Shown here: one piece after another, positions 10,047 through 18,529 of the stretch
How positions within the stretch are numbered: position 1 is the first letter of the stretch
Layout: every line of letters starts with the position of its first letter
Assembly: GCF_018327705.1 (NCBI RefSeq)
Contig: NZ_BNEM01000001.1
Location: 1,922,001 to 1,986,000, forward strand
DNA: 64,000 bases
Direction of reading: 5' to 3'
From: Catellatospora sp. TT07R-123
GTDB taxonomy: Bacteria; Actinomycetota; Actinomycetes; Mycobacteriales; Micromonosporaceae
The notes under the pieces: model-generated
Database searches by the model: none
What the model was told of the DNA's origin: nothing
The model's input: only the letters and a program-made list of their open reading frames with translations
Translations under genes and position numbers: made by a program

Positions 10047-10793
10047 ATGACGATCATCTCGGTGCCGTACCACCAGGACGAGCAGCTCGCTCCCGACCAC
10101 CTGCCGCTCGCCGGGGACGTCACCGTCGAGGTGCCGTTCGGCGAGGCCACCGACCGCCGGCATCGCCTGGTCCAGGTGCAGGCGGCGGTGGCCGCGGCCG
10201 TGGCGGGCGCCGGACCGGACCCGACCGTCGTCTCCGGAGACTGCCTGGTCGCCCTCGGCGTCGTCGCGGGCCTCCAGCGGGCCGGGCTCGACCCCGGCGT
10301 GGTCTGGTTCGACGCCCACGGCGACGTGCACACCACGGCCTCGTCGACCTCCGGCTACCTCGGCGGCATGGCGCTGCGCTGGCTCGTCGGCGCCGACCCG
10401 GAGCTGGTCACCGGCCCACTGGGGCTGCGCCCGCTGCCCGAGGAGCGGGCCGTGCTCGTCGACGCCCGCGACCTCGACCCGGCCGAACGCGACTACCTGC
10501 GTACGGCCGGGATCGCCCACCGCCAGGTCGCGGCGCTGTCCGCCGCCGACCTACCCGAGGGGCCGCTGCTGCTGCACGTCGACGTCGACGTCATCGACGC
10601 CGCCGAGGTCCCCGGCCTGCGCTTCCCCGTGCCGGGCGGCCCCGGCGGCGACACCGTGCTCGACGCGCTGCGCCGGGTGCTGGCCACCGGCCGGGTCGCC
10701 GCGCTGCACATCGCCTGCCCGTGGCACCCCGCCACCGGCCAGGACGGGCCGGTCCGCGCCCGGCTGCTGGCCGCGCTCGCCGCCCTGCGCTGA
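10047..10793 (+). CDS. Arginase/ureohydrolase-family protein with an altered metal site
   Basis: The 248-aa protein has the ureohydrolase metal motifs WFDAHGDVH (Asp89, His91, Asp93) and HVDVDVID (Asp179, Asp181). The first motif, usually GGDH, reads SGDC, so Cys66 replaces the usual histidine ligand. The C-terminal glutamate that positions guanidinium substrates is not evident (HIACPWHP). Family members hydrolyse arginine, agmatine, formiminoglutamate or related compounds with two Mn ions. Given the altered ligand, the substrate is open. The gene converges with the GNAT gene, leaving only 3 bases between the stops. Confidence 0.8.
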   Translation: MTIISVPYHQDEQLAPDHLPLAGDVTVEVPFGEATDRRHRLVQVQAAVAAAVAGAGPDPTVVSGDCLVALGVVAGLQRAGLDPGVVWFDAHGDVHTTASSTSGYLGGMALRWLVGADPELVTGPLGLRPLPEERAVLVDARDLDPAERDYLRTAGIAHRQVAALSAADLPEGPLLLHVDVDVIDAAEVPGLRFPVPGGPGGDTVLDALRRVLATGRVAALHIACPWHPATGQDGPVRARLLAALAALR

Positions 10794-10796
10794 GCC

Positions 10797-11324
10797 TCAG
10801 CCCACCAGCTGCTTGTAGAAGAAGGTGCAGTCGCGCAGGGTGCCGCCGGGGTCGGCGGCGTAGTCCGGGACCACGCCGTACGCCGTCCAGCCGGTGGCGT
10901 GGTAGAGGAACTCGGCGTCGCTGCCGGTCTCGGTGTCCAGCAGCAGCAGGTCCACCCTCCGCGACCGCGCCTCCTGCTCGGCGGCCGCCATCAGCCGCCG
11001 GGCCACCCCCCGGCCGCGGGCGGCCCGGTGCACCATCAGCTTGACCAGCTCCGCCCGGTGGCGGCCGTTGTCCTTGCGGCCGGGCACGAGGCTGACCGTG
11101 CCGACGACCCGGTCACCGTCGTACGCGGCCCAGACCAGGTGGCTGCCGTCGGCGACGGCGGCCGACAGCTCCCGCCACCACCCGGCCGCCGCCTGCGGCG
11201 CGTACGGGGCGAGGAAGCCGAGCGAGGCGCCGCTGTCGACGGCGTCGGCCAGCAGCTCGGCCAGACCCGGCGCGTCCGTGGCGAACCGCTCGGCGGACAG
11301 CCGGGTGATCGTGATCTGGTGCAT
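10797..11324 (-). CDS. GNAT-family N-acetyltransferase
   Basis: The 175-aa protein has the GNAT fold: WAAYDGDRVVGTVSL on the central strands, the acetyl-CoA loop VHRAARGRGVARRLM at about 117-131, then LLLLDTETGS and FLYHATGWTAYG. The substrate is unknown. The ATG at 11324 is used; the frame runs further upstream but through the regulator gene. It lies 11 bases after the XRE-cupin regulator on the same strand, so the two form an operon of the kind in which regulator and acetyltransferase respond to the same small molecule. Confidence 0.88.
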   Translation of the reverse strand: MHQITITRLSAERFATDAPGLAELLADAVDSGASLGFLAPYAPQAAAGWWRELSAAVADGSHLVWAAYDGDRVVGTVSLVPGRKDNGRHRAELVKLMVHRAARGRGVARRLMAAAEQEARSRRVDLLLLDTETGSDAEFLYHATGWTAYGVVPDYAADPGGTLRDCTFFYKQLVG

Positions 11325-11335
11325 GCGGGCCTCTC

Positions 11336-11908
11336 TCACGGCGCGACGATGAGCACGGCGTACCGGGCGGCCCGGTCGCCGAGGTTGCGGAAACGGGAGC
11401 TGCCCCAGAGGCGGAAGCGCAGGCAGTCGCCGGTGGCAAGCTCGTGCGCCTGCCCGTTGGCAGTGATCTCGACCGCGCCGTCGAGCACCCAGATGTGCTG
11501 CTCCAGGCCGCTGACGGGCGGTGCGTCGTACGGGATGTCCGCGCCCGGCCGCAGCGTGCCCTCGATGACCTCGCCGCGCAGCCCGGCGTGGGGCGGCGAC
11601 ACCGACCGCCGCAGGAACCCCGACTCCTCGTCGTGCCACACCGGCTGGTCGGCGGCGCGCACCACCGGCGACGGCTCCGCCTCGACCTCGGCGAGCAGGC
11701 GCGACATCGTCCGCCCGTACGCGCTGCAGAGCCGGCCGAGCAGCGACGCGGTCGGGCTGATCTCGGCCCGCTCCAGCCGCGACAGCGTCGACCGGCTCAC
11801 CCCCGTCTTGCGCGCCAGCTGGTCGAGCGACCACCCGTGCTCCGCCCGCAACTGCGACAACCGCGCCGCGAGCTGTACCTCCAACAAATCCGGTGCCTCG
11901 TCAACCAT
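11336..11908 (-). CDS. XRE-family regulator with C-terminal cupin sensor domain
   Basis: The 190-aa protein has an N-terminal helix-turn-helix (about 8-62: LSQLRAEHGWSLDQLARKTG, SRSTLSRLERAEISPT), a linker, and a cupin_2 domain from about 105 (PGADIPYDAP, LEQHIWVLDGAVEI, ELATGDCLRF). Such proteins bind a small molecule in the cupin and control the downstream enzyme, here the GNAT protein. The ATG at 11908 agrees with the family's usual N-terminus. A short inverted repeat tatctgggata lies about 20 bases upstream and may be an autoregulatory site. Confidence 0.88.
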   Translation of the reverse strand: MVDEAPDLLEVQLAARLSQLRAEHGWSLDQLARKTGVSRSTLSRLERAEISPTASLLGRLCSAYGRTMSRLLAEVEAEPSPVVRAADQPVWHDEESGFLRRSVSPPHAGLRGEVIEGTLRPGADIPYDAPPVSGLEQHIWVLDGAVEITANGQAHELATGDCLRFRLWGSSRFRNLGDRAARYAVLIVAP

Positions 11909-11993
11909 TCCCACACCGGAGACACTATCCCAGATATGAGACACCCACGTTAACTCCCACCCCCATCCCTCCCCACCCCCCACCCCTCCTCCA

Positions 11994-12054
11994 CGTTGAT
12001 CATGAACTTATGGCCGTGTTCGACGGCGTGTCCCCACCCCGGCACCGTGATCAC
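11994..12054. repeat. Intergenic repeat D, copy 1 (inverted relative to copy 2)
   Basis: Reading on the minus strand, this stretch matches 61086-61145 at most positions. Both contain gatcacgg, a gacac-ccgtcgaac core and an identical ccataagttcatgatcaac end. Coding shadow does not explain the match. Each copy lies next to family C repeats. Confidence 0.8.
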
Positions 12055-12071
12055 CTGCGGGTCTGTGGCGA

Positions 12072-12133
12072 TGATCGCCACTGGCGGTCGAAACCTCAGG
12101 CAGGAGTGCGCCTTCTGACCGCAGACAGCGATC
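12072..12133. repeat. Family C inverted repeat, copy 1
   Basis: The arm gatcgccactggcggtc and the arm gaccgcagacagcgatc are imperfectly complementary around a 27-nt spacer. The 18-mer tgaccgcagacagcgatc (12116-12133) recurs exactly at 39827-39844, and close variants are at 60927 and 60997. Confidence 0.65.
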
Positions 12134-12241
12134 TCGACCCGGCAGACGGCTCGGCCGCCCGCGGCCCTGGGCGGCCCCGCCCAGCGTTCCCGGGGGGCGG
12201 GCGCGGGCCGGCGCGGGCCGGCCGAGCGCTGGGCGGGCGGG

Positions 12242-12308
12242 GGCCAAGTTGCCGGGCAATCGGGCGAAAGGCGGGCCTGATAACGCCCGATTGCCCGGCA
12301 ACTTGGCC
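12242..12308. repeat. Family B hairpin, copy 1
   Basis: Perfect 25-bp arms begin ggccaagttgccgggcaatc (12242-12266 and 12284-12308) with a 17-nt loop. A second copy, with 22-bp arms and also a 17-nt loop, is at 56599-56659. It lies between two minus-strand genes. Confidence 0.9.
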
Positions 12309-12374
12309 GAGGGTGGGTCACGCGCGCCCGGCTGGGCGGAGCGTGAGGGTGGATGGCGGGTGGGTGGGGTGGGG

Positions 12375-14852
12375 TCAGGCGCCGGTGGAGTACAGGGTGG
12401 TGATCTCGGAGGCGGTGAGGACGCGGCTGTACAGGCGGAACGAGTCCACCGCGCCGTCCAGGTACGGGTCCCCGCTGTACTGCGAGCGCCCGATCCAGTT
12501 CTGCGTGGTGCTGCCCAGCGCCCCGGGCGTCAGCGTCATCGAGGAGTTGCGCGCCACCTCGGCACCGTTGACGTACAGGATGCCCACGCCGCCGCCCACG
12601 GTCACCGCGACGTGCGTCCACGCCCCCGTCGCCAGCGCGGCCGGGGCGTTGATCTGCTGCTCGCCCCCGGCCCCCGACGTCGTGATCGCGAACCGGGCCG
12701 TACCGGAGCCGCTGCGCGGCACGAGGAACATGTTCGCCGTCGTGCCGGTGCCGAAGTCGAACAGCCGCGCCCAGTTGGTGATCGTGTCCAGCCGGACCCA
12801 GGTCGCGGCCGTGAGCGCGCTCGCCCCGGCGAGGATGCCCGACGGCGCCGAGACGTACTGCGAGGTGCCGCTGAGGTCGACCGCGTTGCCGGTGCGCCCG
12901 GCGACCCAGGTCGCGCCCCCGGCCACCGACGCGGTCTTGCCGTTGCCGGTGGCGTCGGCGGCGCTGGTGCCGGAGGTCTCGTCGAACTTCCAGTGCGCCA
13001 CGAACTGCGGCAGCGGGGTGGTCGTGGTGACGTTCCAGTACACCGTGTACCGCTGGCCGTGCATCTTGTAGAACGGGAACAGGGTGACCGCACCGGTGGA
13101 GGCGGTCGCGGTGAACTGGAGCGGCGTCGAGGTCGCCGCGAGCGAGGAGGCGGTCAGGGTCGGCAGGGCGGTCAGGTTGGTGGTGCCGTACGCCCCGGCC
13201 AGCACGATCGGGCCGTACTTGACCGCCTGGGTGGTGCTGCTGTCCGGCGTGGACTCGCGGGTCAGCGCCATCGGCAGGCTGATGTCGACCACGTCGCCCG
13301 AGGCCCAGGTGCGGTTGATCGACGCGTACGACCCCGGCGTGACCCCGCTCTGCGTGGTGCCGTTGACCTTGACCGTCGCGCCGGTGGCCCACGCGGGGAC
13401 CCGCACCTTCAGCGTGAACGTGCCCGCGCCCGTGATCGTCAGCTTGCTCGACGGCACCTCCGGGAACGTGGTGTCCTGCCGCACCGTGATCCCCTTGGCG
13501 GCCCAGTTGAGCTGCGAGGCGATGAATAGGTTCACGTACAGCGTGTCGCCGGAGTAGAAGTAGATCGTGTCGGCGTACTTGGTGTTGGTCTCCATCCCGG
13601 TGCCGTGGCAGCAGGTGAAGTTGTCGTAGTCGTTGCTGTAGGTCTTGATGCCGCCCGCGCGCAGCGGGATGTAGTAGCTGTGGAACCCGTGCGTCGAGTT
13701 CGGGTTCTGCGCCCCGAGCAGCTGGTTGTAGAGCGCCTTCTCGTAGTAGTCCAGGTAGTCGGCGCGGTTGGGGTTGGTGAAGAACAGCTGCCGGGACAGC
13801 TTGAGCATGTTGTACACGTTGCAGCACTCGCAGGTGCTGTCCGACAGCTCCGAGGCGATCCGGTCGGGCGCCTTGAAGTACTCGCCGTTGGAGTTGCCGC
13901 CGATGGCGTACGTGTGGTGCCCGATCACGATGTCCCAGAAGTTGCGGGCGATGTCGAGGTACCGGGTGGTGCCGGTGGCGTGGTACTCCCGGATCGCGCC
14001 GATCATCTTCGGGATCTGCGTGTTGGCGTGGTAGTTGTTCAGCGCGTCGGTGTTGGACGCCAGCGGGTCGAACACCTCCGCGTGGTCGAACTGCTGCGCG
14101 GCGGCCAGGTGGTTCGGGTCGCCGGTGAGCTGGTACAGGTTGGCCAGCACCTCGTTCATGCCGCCGAACTCGGTGTCCATCATGTTCTGGCGCTGGGTGA
14201 GGGTGAGCCGGTCGTTGCGGAACTTCACCCACGACGCCATCGCGGTCAGCACCGTCAGCGCCTGGGCGTTGCCGGTGAGCAGGTGCATGTCGAGCAGCCC
14301 GGCCATGATCTTGTGGAGCGTGTAGTACGGCGCCCACACCGACTGGCGCGCCTCGACCCGGTCGATGAAGCTCTCCGGGTATGCCGACAGGTAGCCGGTG
14401 TTGTACCCGGCCGTGGTGGCGCGGGCCTGGCAGGTGGCCAGCTGGGCCACCAGGTAGTCGCCCTTGGTCTTGTAGCTGGTGGTGCCGGTGTTGGCGTACG
14501 CCTGGGCCAGCGCGGACAGCACGTGCCCCATCGAGTGCCCCCGCAGCTCGGTGGTGGGCGACTCCCAGCCGCCGCAGGCGGCCGCCGAGGAGCTGATGCC
14601 GTAGTTGAGCCGGAACGTGTGCAGCAGCCGGTCGGCGTCCAGGAAGCTCAGGTAGCTCTGGGTGCGCCCGGCGTTGCTGAGGAACGGCCCGGCCAGCAGC
14701 GTGACTGCCGACAGCGGGAACGGGTATACCGAGACACCGATGTCGGTGCGCGCGGCGTACGCCGCCTGCCCGGCGGACAGGCCGCCGACGGCCGTCGCGG
14801 CGGCGCCCACGGCACCGGCCCGCAGCACGGCACGGCGGGAGATTGCGGACAT
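12375..14852 (-). CDS. Secreted GH127 (DUF1680) beta-L-arabinofuranosidase-type enzyme with LamG domain
   Basis: The 825-aa protein has a twin-arginine-like signal (ISRRAVLRAG, cleavage near AAYAA), an (alpha/alpha)6 catalytic domain, beta-sandwich modules, and a C-terminal LamG/concanavalin-like domain at about 650-820 (HWKFDETSG, WTHVAVTV, DGAVDSFRLYSR). The GH127 zinc-thiolate site is visible: Glu342 and Cys344 in STCECCN, and Cys414/Cys415 in FTCCHGTG. Characterised relatives cleave beta-linked L-arabinofuranose from plant or hydroxyproline glycans. A second, intracellular-looking family member is at 26401. GAAGGGTGAG supports the start. A partial copy of the LacI-type palindrome found before that second gene is at 14915-14932. 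Confidence 0.88.
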   Translation of the reverse strand: MSAISRRAVLRAGAVGAAATAVGGLSAGQAAYAARTDIGVSVYPFPLSAVTLLAGPFLSNAGRTQSYLSFLDADRLLHTFRLNYGISSSAAACGGWESPTTELRGHSMGHVLSALAQAYANTGTTSYKTKGDYLVAQLATCQARATTAGYNTGYLSAYPESFIDRVEARQSVWAPYYTLHKIMAGLLDMHLLTGNAQALTVLTAMASWVKFRNDRLTLTQRQNMMDTEFGGMNEVLANLYQLTGDPNHLAAAQQFDHAEVFDPLASNTDALNNYHANTQIPKMIGAIREYHATGTTRYLDIARNFWDIVIGHHTYAIGGNSNGEYFKAPDRIASELSDSTCECCNVYNMLKLSRQLFFTNPNRADYLDYYEKALYNQLLGAQNPNSTHGFHSYYIPLRAGGIKTYSNDYDNFTCCHGTGMETNTKYADTIYFYSGDTLYVNLFIASQLNWAAKGITVRQDTTFPEVPSSKLTITGAGTFTLKVRVPAWATGATVKVNGTTQSGVTPGSYASINRTWASGDVVDISLPMALTRESTPDSSTTQAVKYGPIVLAGAYGTTNLTALPTLTASSLAATSTPLQFTATASTGAVTLFPFYKMHGQRYTVYWNVTTTTPLPQFVAHWKFDETSGTSAADATGNGKTASVAGGATWVAGRTGNAVDLSGTSQYVSAPSGILAGASALTAATWVRLDTITNWARLFDFGTGTTANMFLVPRSGSGTARFAITTSGAGGEQQINAPAALATGAWTHVAVTVGGGVGILYVNGAEVARNSSMTLTPGALGSTTQNWIGRSQYSGDPYLDGAVDSFRLYSRVLTASEITTLYSTGA

Positions 14853-14914
14853 GTTCTCACCCTTCTCAAGGACGGGTGCGGCGAGAGCGGAGTCCGTAAT
14901 CGCTGATAGTTGTC

Positions 14915-14932
14915 TATGAAATCCTTTTCGGC
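14915..14932. promoter_or_regulatory. Operator-like half palindrome shared with the second GH127 gene
   Basis: The sequence tatgaaatccttttcggc has the intact right half (ccttttcggc, then aa) of the perfect palindrome at 28361-28378 and a degenerate left half. It lies 63 bases upstream of the GH127 start, so the LacI protein at 28487 may also control this gene. Confidence 0.5.
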
Positions 14933-15058
14933 AACAGTATCGAAACACGCACTCTCCGTGATCGCCATGTCTCACTCGGTGATGCGAGAGTGGCGCGCGC
15001 CACGCCCGGTGCGGCGCGGGGTTGCCGGGTGGCCGACCGCGCTGGCACCTTTGCCGTC

Positions 15059-15697
15059 ATGCAGGCAGAGCAGCTGGCAGGGTTCGCGTGGACCTTCGAC
15101 GTGGTGCACCCCGATCCGGACCGCCGACAGGCGGCGCTGGAGACCGAGCGGATGTACCAGGAGGAATGGTCGCGGCTGAGCTCGCAGGCCCGGATCGTGC
15201 ACCAGCGGGTGGGCGAGCACGACCAGCTGTCGGCGGCCATGCGCGACGCGTACGACCTGATGTTCGCCGCCCCGGTCTGGCACTACATGACCAGCGGCGC
15301 CCCCGCCGAGCGGCTGGCCCCGTTCGCCCGCCACGCCGTGCTCTACCTGCGCTGGGAGACCGAATTCCCGGACGAGTGGGCCGAGCACGGCAGGAGCTGG
15401 ACCGCCAAGCGGCTGATCCTGCGCGCCCTGGCCCAGCACGGCCCGACCCTGGACACGCACGGCGACCTGCTCGCCCTGGTCGACGCGGCGGTGCGGCGCG
15501 AGCACCGGTGCGAGGACCTGGGCTACGTGAAGGTCGCCCGTACGCTGCACGAGCCCTCGGTGCGCTGGCTGATCGAGGCCGCGCTCGGCGACCCCGACCC
15601 GCTGGTCGGCCTGCGCGCCGGATACCTCGCCTGGGCCCTGGACCACCCCCACGCCCCGGTCACCCCCGCCACCTGGCGCGCCTGGCTGCGCGGCTGA
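15059..15697 (+). CDS. Protein of unknown function
   Basis: The 212-aa protein is mostly helical and acidic with many Trp, His and Arg residues (LSSQARIVHQRVGEHDQL, VWHYMTSGAP, YLRWETEFPDEW). It has no signal peptide or membrane helix, and I recognise no family. The ATG at 15059 is preferred; the frame is open back to a GTG at 14990 within the promoter region shared with the divergent GH127 gene. Composition agrees with real coding sequence. It is followed by a strong hairpin at 15708-15761. Confidence 0.6.
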   Translation: MQAEQLAGFAWTFDVVHPDPDRRQAALETERMYQEEWSRLSSQARIVHQRVGEHDQLSAAMRDAYDLMFAAPVWHYMTSGAPAERLAPFARHAVLYLRWETEFPDEWAEHGRSWTAKRLILRALAQHGPTLDTHGDLLALVDAAVRREHRCEDLGYVKVARTLHEPSVRWLIEAALGDPDPLVGLRAGYLAWALDHPHAPVTPATWRAWLRG

Positions 15698-15707
15698 TCC
15701 GCCCGGC

Positions 15708-15761
15708 CGAGATCTTGTGCGTTTTCTGTCGCCCCGGCAGCAGAAAACGCACAAGATCTCG
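15708..15761. terminator. Long perfect hairpin after 15697
   Basis: Arms of 21 bp (15708-15728 and 15741-15761, containing gatcttgtgcgttttctg and its complement) surround a 12-nt loop. It begins 11 bases after the preceding stop. The stem is AT-richer than its surroundings and resembles the family A and B elements in form, but no second copy of its sequence is in the window. Confidence 0.75.
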
Positions 15762-15886
15762 ACGGGCGCCGCGGGCAGTCACGACTGTCGCTATTCCGGT
15801 GGGCGGCGGGTCCGTTGCCGGAGAATGCGGGGTGACGTGGCCGCAGCGGCTCCGGCTGGGCGGCAGCCTTAGCGGAGGAGGTCGTC

Positions 15887-16387
15887 ATGGCCGTGGAGAA
15901 CACCCTGACAGAGGCAGAGCGCCTGCTGGTACGCGATACCGCGGTGGACCAGCTGGCGGGGCTGGACGAGGACCAGCTGCTGGACCTGCACGCACGGGTG
16001 CGGCGGGCCCGTAACAAGTACACCGGCCTCTACCGGCGCCAGGGCGCCGCCAAGGTCTCCACCGTCGGCGGCCGCGGCAAGGCGGCCGAGAAGAACACCC
16101 GCAACCGCGACAAGGCCGAGGCGTTCGAGGACGCCCTCGCCCGGGTGAGCCGCCGCCTCGCGGTGGTGGCGCGGGAGAGCGCGCTGGCGCTGAAGGCCGA
16201 GCGCCTGGAGTCCGCCCGCGCCGCCCGCAACACCGCCCCGCCCGCCGCCGCCCGCAAGCCCGCCGCGACGCCGCGCCGGTCCCAGCGGACGCAGCCGACG
16301 CCCGCCTCGGCCCCGGCGGCGCGCAAGCGGCACGCGTCCACCCGGGCCACCGGCGCCCGCCGCCAGGCCGCCCGCGACACCCGCTGA
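15887..16387 (+). CDS. Basic protein with lysine/arginine/alanine-rich tail, unknown function
   Basis: The 166-aa protein has a helical N-terminal domain (LTEAERLLVRDTAVDQLAGL) and, from about residue 70, a strongly basic, low-complexity tail rich in Ala, Arg, Lys and Pro. This suggests nucleic-acid binding, as in histone-like tails, but no known family is recognised. GGAGGAGG lies just upstream of the ATG. It converges with the S41 peptidase gene. Confidence 0.7.
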   Translation: MAVENTLTEAERLLVRDTAVDQLAGLDEDQLLDLHARVRRARNKYTGLYRRQGAAKVSTVGGRGKAAEKNTRNRDKAEAFEDALARVSRRLAVVARESALALKAERLESARAARNTAPPAAARKPAATPRRSQRTQPTPASAPAARKRHASTRATGARRQAARDTR

Positions 16388-16400
16388 CCCGGGCCGGCCG

Positions 16401-17333
16401 TCAGGCCAGCGCGGCCAGCGCCTCCTGCGCCTGCTCGACCACCAGCCGGTCGCCCGCCGAGGCGACCACGTGCTCCAGCGCCCGCCGGTACGCCACCGCG
16501 TACGCCTGTTCGGCGGACACCTCGACGTCGGGCTGCACGCCGACCCCTTCCCAGTTCGTCTCCGTCACCGGGTTGACCGAGCGGGCGAACGGGACGGTGA
16601 TCTCCACCGTGTCCGACAGCGGGTAGCGGTCGGTCGGGTGCGCGCCGCCCCGGGTCGTCTGCCCGATGAGCACCGCGCGCCGCTGCGCCTGGAGGTTGTA
16701 GGCGATCTCCTCGCCGCCGGAGAAGGTGGTGTCGCTGGTCAGCGCATAGACCGGCCGGTCCAGGTAGCGGCGGCCGGGCACCCACGCCAGGCTCCAGTAC
16801 TGCCTGGTCTGCCGGGTCGTGCCGTCGTAGATGCTGTTGAGGTGCGTCTGCTCGTCCTTGAAGAAGTAGCTGCACCAGAAGATCGCGCCGTCAGGCGAGC
16901 CGCCGCGGTTGCGCCGCAGATCGATGATCAGGGCCTCGGTGTGCTCGACCAGCTGCATCGCGGCGGCGATCGCCGACGCGCCCACGTCCGGGCTGGTGAC
17001 GTTGTGCAGGTCGAGGTAGCCGATGTTGCCCGCCAGCCGCTCGGCGCGGGCGATGCCGAAGTTGTTGACCCGCAGGTAGTCCCGCCAGGCGGCCTCGGCC
17101 GCCTCCTCGCTCTGGCCGCTCTCCTGGAGCTCGACAGGCCGGATGCGGACCCGCAGGTGCTTGTCGGCGAAGATCTCGAACAGGTCTTCGGTGAGGCGGA
17201 CGCACAGGTCCGCCTCGGACAGTCCGGTGTAGTCGCGCGAGCGGATGATCTCCGCACCCGCGAGAGCCCTGTCGGGGAACACGTAGTGCTTGCACAGCTG
17301 CTCCAGGGCAGCCTCGACCAGAGGGGTTGTCAC
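16401..17333 (-). CDS. S41-family serine peptidase (tail-specific protease/IRBP-like)
   Basis: The 310-aa protein has an N-terminal helical cap and an S41 core: NIGYLDLHNV (about 103), EALIIDLRRNRGGSPDG (about 133-149), and the catalytic segment TSDTTFSGGEE with Ser205 and Glu208 in its vicinity. It ends with GVGVQPDVEV, also typical. No PDZ domain and no signal peptide are visible, so it resembles the short IRBP-like branch found in bacteria. It probably works in the cytoplasm; the substrate is unknown. It starts at GTG. Confidence 0.88.
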   Translation of the reverse strand: MTTPLVEAALEQLCKHYVFPDRALAGAEIIRSRDYTGLSEADLCVRLTEDLFEIFADKHLRVRIRPVELQESGQSEEAAEAAWRDYLRVNNFGIARAERLAGNIGYLDLHNVTSPDVGASAIAAAMQLVEHTEALIIDLRRNRGGSPDGAIFWCSYFFKDEQTHLNSIYDGTTRQTRQYWSLAWVPGRRYLDRPVYALTSDTTFSGGEEIAYNLQAQRRAVLIGQTTRGGAHPTDRYPLSDTVEITVPFARSVNPVTETNWEGVGVQPDVEVSAEQAYAVAYRRALEHVVASAGDRLVVEQAQEALAALA

Positions 17334-17354
17334 CGCCGAGACGGTACCTGATCT

Positions 17355-18383
17355 TCACCGGCGCGGCGGGGCCGCGCTGCTCGCGCGGGCGACCAGGGTC
17401 GGCGCGACGCGCGGATGGGTGGGCGCCGCCGGGGGCTCGTCGGCGTCGAGCAGCTCCAGCAGCGCCGCCAGGCAGCGGCGGCCGACCTCGTCGAAGTCCT
17501 GCCGGACCGTGGTCAGGGGCGGGGACAGGTATTCGGCCTCGGGGATGTCGTCGAAGCCGACCACGCTCACGTCCTCCGGCACCCGGACGCCGCCCTCGTG
17601 CAGGGCGCGCAGCAGCCCCAGGGCCTGCTGGTCGTTGGCGCAGAAGACGGCGGTGACGTCGGCGCGGGCGGCCAGCTGCCGGCCGGCCTCGTACCCGGAG
17701 CGCGGGCTCCAGTCGCCGACGATCACCGGCGGAACGCGCCGGTCGGCGGCCTCCAGGGTCTGCCGCCAGCCGTCGACCCGGTCGCGGGCCTCGACCCAGT
17801 CCCGGGGCCCGGAGATGTGCCAGACCGTCTCGTGGCCGAGGTCGAGCAGGTGCTGGACGGCCAGCCGCGCGCCCGCGACCTGGTCCACCGAGACGGTGGG
17901 CAGCTCGCCGGCGGCGTCGGCCTCGACCACGATCGCGGGCACGCCCCTGGGCAGGCTGTGCACCGCGGCGGCCGCCGTCATCAGCGGCGCGATGATCACG
18001 ACTCCGGCGACGGACTGCTCGGTGAGCGAGTCCACCGCCGCGGCGACCCCGGCGCGGTCGAGCTGCTCCAGGGCCACGATGCTGATGCCGTATCCGGCCC
18101 GCCGCGCCGCCCGCTCGACGCCGAGCAGGGTCGCGGCGGGACCGTACAGGATGGTGTCGAAGCTGACCACGCCGATGACGCGCGAGCGCCGCCCGGCCAG
18201 CCCCCGGGCCAGCGCGTTGGGCCGGTAGTTGAGCTGGGCCACCGCGCGCAGGACCCGCTCACGGGTCTCCTCGCGCACACTCGGGTGGTTGTTGAGGACC
18301 CGGGACACCGTCTGGTGCGACACGCCCGCGAGCCGGGCCACGTCGTTCATGACCGCGGCGCGCGCGGCCGGCTGCTGGCTCAT
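17355..18383 (-). CDS. LacI-family transcriptional regulator
   Basis: The 342-aa protein has the N-terminal LacI helix-turn-helix (MNDVARLAGVSHQTVSRVLN at 12-31), hinge NALARGLAGRRS, and a periplasmic-binding-protein-like effector domain (VIGVVSFD, VFCANDQQALGLLRAL, VSVVGFDDIPEA, PPLTTVRQDF). The ATG at 18383 is preceded by AGGGA. It stands alone: neighbours are a peptidase and an unknown membrane protein. Its target cannot be read from context; the two glycan clusters have their own LacI proteins. Confidence 0.92.
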   Translation of the reverse strand: MSQQPAARAAVMNDVARLAGVSHQTVSRVLNNHPSVREETRERVLRAVAQLNYRPNALARGLAGRRSRVIGVVSFDTILYGPAATLLGVERAARRAGYGISIVALEQLDRAGVAAAVDSLTEQSVAGVVIIAPLMTAAAAVHSLPRGVPAIVVEADAAGELPTVSVDQVAGARLAVQHLLDLGHETVWHISGPRDWVEARDRVDGWRQTLEAADRRVPPVIVGDWSPRSGYEAGRQLAARADVTAVFCANDQQALGLLRALHEGGVRVPEDVSVVGFDDIPEAEYLSPPLTTVRQDFDEVGRRCLAALLELLDADEPPAAPTHPRVAPTLVARASSAAPPRR

Positions 18384-18529
18384 ACCGCCCTCCCTAGCCG
18401 CCATCCTAGATCCTCGGTGTCTCCATGCGGGGTGGGCTCTGCGGCCTTGATCGACGTCGGCCTCCATGCGGTGAGAGCGCCATCCCCGCCCGCCCCCACC
18501 AGCACGTCCGAAGATGGCACCATGCTGCG

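Larger units (their letters stand above)
11909..12374. other. 466-bp intergenic region made of repeats
   Basis: No gene is supported here. The region holds a 60-bp element (D) shared inverted with 61086-61145, a family C inverted repeat (12072-12133), and the family B hairpin (12242-12308). The pieces are listed separately. Confidence 0.8.

Noticed and set aside
12008-12301. Short frame encoding PGNRA and LPGNLA-like repeats at the family B hairpin
   Set aside because: The protein repeats are translations of the palindromic DNA; similar peptides at 56.6 kb come from the same element.
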